Assembly (NCBI RefSeq): GCF_002591975.1 | Contig: NZ_NVQE01000039.1 | Span: forward strand, 1-52,190 | Direction of reading: 5' to 3' | Length of the DNA stretch: 52,190 nucleotides | Origin: Mycobacterium neglectum | GTDB taxonomy: Bacteria > Actinomycetota > Actinomycetes > Mycobacteriales > Mycobacteriaceae | Part shown: in pieces, positions 49,157 through 52,190 of the stretch | Layout: each line of letters opens with the position of its first letter | Position numbering within the stretch: position 1 is the first letter of the stretch | Position numbers and translations under genes: made by a program | The notes under the pieces: model-generated | Told to the model about the DNA's origin: nothing | The model's database searches: none | The model's input: only the letters and a program-made list of their open reading frames with translations

Positions 49157-49176
49157 ACAGTACTGTATGCTTGGTT
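49147..49176. promoter_or_regulatory. 30-bp perfect palindrome, putative TetR operator
   Basis: Half-site AACCAAGCATACAGT followed directly by its exact reverse complement; all 15 pairs match. It covers the ATG of the leftward DUF2867 gene and ends 40 bp before the divergent TetR ATG. The core ATACAGTACTGTAT is of the type bound by TetR dimers. Confidence 0.8.
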
Positions 49177-49216
49177 GACCTCGGGAGTCAAGACCCGTCG
49201 ATTCGGTTGGAGGACC

Positions 49217-49768
49217 ATGGTTGCCCAGACCCGCACACCGCGCGGTACGTGGATCGACGCCGGCTTGGAAGCGCTCGCGACGGGTGGACCCGACGCGGTG
49301 CGGGTGGACCTTCTCGCGAAGGCTCTCGAAGTCACTCGCGGCGGCTTCTACCACCACTTCGAGAGCAGGGGAGTCTTTCTCGACGCGCTGCTCGAAGAGT
49401 GGGAGCGCCGCAGCACCGACGAGGTGCTCGACCGGGTGGAGGCCGAAGGCGGAGACGCCAGGGAGAAGGTGCGCAAGGCGGGTCTCCTCACCTTCTCCAA
49501 AGAGCTACTGCCCGTTGACCTCGCGGTGCGTGACTGGGCACGACGGGACAAGTCGGCGGCCAGACGCCTGCGCCGGGTCGACAACCGGCGCATGGAGTAC
49601 CTGCGCGCACTGATCGGCACCTTCAGCGATGATGCCGGCGATGTGGAGGCGCGCGCCATGCTCGCTTTCTCCCTCGCGATCGCCAACCACTTCATCGCCG
49701 CCGACCATCCCGGCCTGGGCAGGCGGCAGGTGCTTGAACGAGCTACGGGGCGTCTGCTGGCCGACTAA
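49217..49768 (+). CDS. TetR-family regulator
   Basis: 183 residues. Helix-turn-helix about 8-55: WIDAGLEALATGGPDAVRVDLLAKALEVTRGGFYHHFESRGVF. Short ligand domain. GGAGG is 3-4 nt before ATG 49217. It probably binds the palindrome beside it and represses the divergent DUF2867 pair. Convergent 4-nt overlap with the molybdoenzyme gene. Confidence 0.9.
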   Translation: MVAQTRTPRGTWIDAGLEALATGGPDAVRVDLLAKALEVTRGGFYHHFESRGVFLDALLEEWERRSTDEVLDRVEAEGGDAREKVRKAGLLTFSKELLPVDLAVRDWARRDKSAARRLRRVDNRRMEYLRALIGTFSDDAGDVEARAMLAFSLAIANHFIAADHPGLGRRQVLERATGRLLAD

Positions 49769-52057
49769 GCGGTGCTCACCGCTTCGATCCTGGTGGGTAC
49801 CGCTTCGATACGGGCGGGTACATGCTTGTGCCAGGGCGTGCCGGCATACGCGTCGCGCCAGTCGCTGGACGTCAGCGCGTTCGGCGCCACGCCGGGAACG
49901 TGCGCTTGGCCTTCGTCATCGGTGAAATCGAGGCCGAAGCCATTGGGTAGTGACGCGTGACCGGGCAGCATCGCCTCACTGATCTCGACGCTCGCCTCCG
50001 CGCTGCCTGCCGCGGTCGTGATGCGAGCCCGCCCGCCGTGGACAAGCCCGAGCGCTTCGGCGTCCTCGAGACTGACCCGCAGTGCACCGTCGGCGTCGCG
50101 CTTGCGCCAGGCCGGGTCACGGAAGATGTCGTTGGCCGTGTAGGCGCGGCGTTCACCCGCAGACAGCACAATCGGGAAATCGGGCGTCGTGAATTGCGGT
50201 GTGGCGTCGGCCAGTGCGCGAATCTCGTCCAGCATCACCGGCATGTCGAGCGCGATCTTGTGATCGGCGTGTGTGATCAATGCGAAGTCGTCCTCGTACT
50301 CATGGACAGTGAATGTGATACCCGAACGGCTGGACAGGATCGCGTCGAACAAGGCATTGCCGTCGGCGTAACCGGCGCGGCGCACCGCGTCGGGATAGGA
50401 CATGGCCGCCTTCTGGGCGAGGCCCCACAATGCGGCTGCTCCGGAAAGGCCCTCGGGCAGAGTGGGCCCCAGCGTTTCGTACAGGACAAAGGGGAGCACT
50501 TTGCCGAGCATCGGGCTGGCGCTGACGGCCTGCAGGAACGCCGCTGTGAACGACTCGCGATTCTCGCCTGCGGCGCGCCGCAACGGTTCCAGGTCGGCGT
50601 CATCGACCACGCCGAGTGCCCGCACCAGTCGCGCCCAGATCTCGGGCTCGGGGAGGGTTCCGGCGAGCGGCTCCATCAAGCGATGCCGCAAATGGAAGGT
50701 GTTGTGCGGGAATTCGAGGTTGAAGAACGTCGCCTCGGTCTTCTCGTACTGCGATGCGGCGGGCAGCACGTAGTGGGCCAACCGCGCGGTTTCCGTCATT
50801 GCAACATCGATCACCACCATCAGCTCCAGCGAGCCGAACGCCTCGCGACACGCATTGGAGTCCGCCAGTGAATGCGCGGGGATTGCTGCTTTCGACGATC
50901 ATCGCGCGGAACCTGTCCGGATGATCGCCCAGCATTTCGGAGGGGATGACGTTGCTCGGGATCAGCCCACCGACGATGGGGGCACCGGTGACCGGCGTGC
51001 GGCCCACATCGGGAGTGTGGCGGAACAGTGGTCCGAACGCCGAATGGAGATGCTGCCCGCCGCGTTTCGCGAAGTTTCCGGTCAGGATCCAGAGCAGCTT
51101 GTTCAGGTAGGAGCACAGCGTGCTGTTGGGAGCCTGCTGGACGCCCAGATCCTCGAACACCGACACGCTTGCCGCCGCGCCGATGCGTCGCGCCGCTGTC
51201 CGGATCAGCTCATCGTCGAGGCCGCACCGCAGCGCATAATCACCGACGTCGACGGTGCGAAGTACCTCGACAACAGATTCCACACCCGTGACATGTTCAG
51301 CAAGAAATGCGTTGTCGCAGAGATCTTCCTGCACCACGACAGCGGCCAGCGCCGCCAGCGCCCAGGCGTCCGTGCCCGGCCGCACGCGCAGGTGAATGTC
51401 GGCCATCTTGGCGGTGTCGGTGATCACCGGATCGATGACGATCATCGCGCGCTGCGGGTCCTTGGCGATCTCGTTGAGCACCGTGCGTGCCCGCGGGAAA
51501 CTCTGCGACATCCACGGGTTCTTGCCGATGAACACCGACACCTCGGCGTGCTCGAATTCCCCTCGCGTGTGCCCGCCGTAGAGGTGGGCGTCGACCCAGG
51601 CTTCACCGGTCTTCTCCTGCGCGAGCGCATTGGAGCGGTAGTGCGAGCCGAGTGCCTTGAGGAAGGCGCTGCTGTATGCACCGCCGAGATGGTTGCCCTG
51701 TCCGCCGCCGCCGTAGTAGAAGATCTTGTCGCCGCCATAGGTCTGGGCGACGCGTTTGAAGCCCGCCGCAATCTCGACGATGGCTGTCTCCCAGTCGATT
51801 TCCTCGTAGCTGCCGTCGGGGCGTCGACGCATCGGAGAGGTCAGCCGACCGCGATTGTTCTGGTAGTGGTCCAGTCGTAGCGCCTTGTTGCAGGTGTACC
51901 CCTGCGACGCGGGGTGTTCCTTGTCGCCGCGGATCTTTGCCAGCTTGCGGCCGTCCAGTTGGACGACGATGCCGCAGTTGCATTCGCAGAGAATGCACGC
52001 GGTCGACTGCCATTCTTCTGGAGCCGCTACGGCGGCGACATCCTCTTTAGCCATCAC
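49765..52057 (-). pseudogene. Molybdopterin (4Fe-4S) oxidoreductase, broken by a frameshift
   Basis: The N-terminal part (52057 to about 50880) has the [4Fe-4S] cysteines CILCECNCG and C-N-K after GYTC, and molybdopterin segments such as FIGKNPWMSQSFPRARTVL and DPVITDTAKMADIHLRVRPGTDAW. The C-terminal part (about 50877 to 49765) continues in another frame with HSLADSNACREAF and VVIDVAMTETARLAHYVLPA and a guanine-dinucleotide-binding-like end. Removing one base from the GGGG run at 50878-50881 (CCCC on the coding strand) joins both into one chain of about 763 residues, a normal length for formate-dehydrogenase/BisC-like enzymes. Either a real null allele or a sequencing error. Start GTG 52057 or ATG 52054, with AAGGA upstream. 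Confidence 0.85.
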
Positions 52058-52143
52058 CGGAATTCCTTAAGTTCGTAGGTGCAGTTACTTCGTGTTGTTA
52101 CGTTGTGCTGTGACCCGGGTGGGCCGGGTGAGGCTGCATCGGT

Positions 52144-52190
52144 TTAGCCGGCCTTGGTGGTGCGGCTTGAAAGGACTGGCCGCCCGGCCT
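52144..52190 (-). CDS. Possible 3' end of a gene running off the window
   Basis: Fourteen codons in the minus direction (RPVLSSRTTKAG then TAA) with no stop before the window edge. Too short to identify; it may be chance. The 86 bp between it and the molybdoenzyme gene show no gene. Confidence 0.2.
   Translation of the reverse strand, partial: AGRPVLSSRTTKAG

Noticed and set aside
1..52190. Mobile elements, CRISPR arrays, toxin-antitoxin or phage-defence genes
   Set aside because: I looked for transposases, integrases, terminal inverted repeats and spaced direct repeats on both strands and found none that could be supported.

Overview
The window is high-GC DNA from a mycobacterium, most likely a rapidly growing Mycolicibacterium. 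Reasons: close relatives of genes typical of the genus (bacterioferritin BfrA followed by an Rv1877-like MFS transporter, mannosyltransferase MgtA, a mycolate cyclopropane/methyl transferase, CYP124, a CYP125-type P450, an LdtMt1-like L,D-transpeptidase, an LpqH-like lipoprotein and a DUF7159 protein), frequent GTG starts, and many 1-11 nt overlapping start/stop junctions. No rRNA, tRNA, CRISPR array, insertion sequence or prophage gene was seen. It reads as ordinary chromosome with a high density of catabolic and regulatory genes.

Layout. 1-3.9 kb: iron storage (Bfd-like ferredoxin, BfrA, weak IdeR-like sequence) and an MFS exporter fused to a winged-helix domain. 3.9-8.7 kb: a leftward partner-switching operon, STAS antagonist, RsbW-type kinase, then two RsbU-type PP2C phosphatases with different membrane sensors but nearly identical C-terminal DNA. 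8.9-11 kb: a GAF protein translationally coupled to a membrane sugar-phosphate transferase. 11-14 kb: carboxymuconolactone decarboxylase-like protein, glutamine-synthetase-like ligase and amidohydrolase in one rightward set, resembling a split FluG, behind a KstR-like box. 14-22.3 kb: D-aminoacylase family, SDR, Tat/lipoprotein dienelactone hydrolase, MgtA, a DUF1275 protein, a cupredoxin lipoprotein and a HAD phosphatase.

22.4-26.8 kb is a sterol/branched-lipid oxidation island: CYP124 diverging from a HAPMO-type Baeyer-Villiger monooxygenase around one KstR-like box, and two tandem NTF2-fold (ketosteroid-isomerase-like) proteins behind a perfect one. 26.9-34.9 kb holds a GT39 membrane glycosyltransferase, lipase-like and alpha/beta hydrolases, an F420/flavin LLM oxidoreductase, a mycolate methyltransferase and a TetR regulator. 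34.4-39.5 kb is housekeeping metabolism (GNAT, DCC protein, agmatinase, thioesterase, threonine dehydratase, POT peptide transporter). 39.7-48 kb has cell-envelope genes (DUF7159, L,D-transpeptidase, LpqH-like lipoprotein), a FadR-type regulator coupled to a fatty acid hydroxylase/desaturase, an XRE regulator and a second sterol P450 (CYP125-like).

48-52.2 kb: two DUF2867-like proteins diverge from a TetR regulator, with a 30-bp perfect palindrome over the first start codon. The window ends with a molybdopterin oxidoreductase broken by a one-base frameshift. The main themes are TNNAACNNGTTNNA boxes at four separate loci, suggesting a dispersed sterol regulon, and several local autoregulated modules with readable operators. 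I saw no clearly new defence or mobile system; the strongest candidates for undescribed biology are the dual-sensor Rsb operon, the KstR-box-linked FluG-like operon, and the palindrome-controlled DUF2867 pair.
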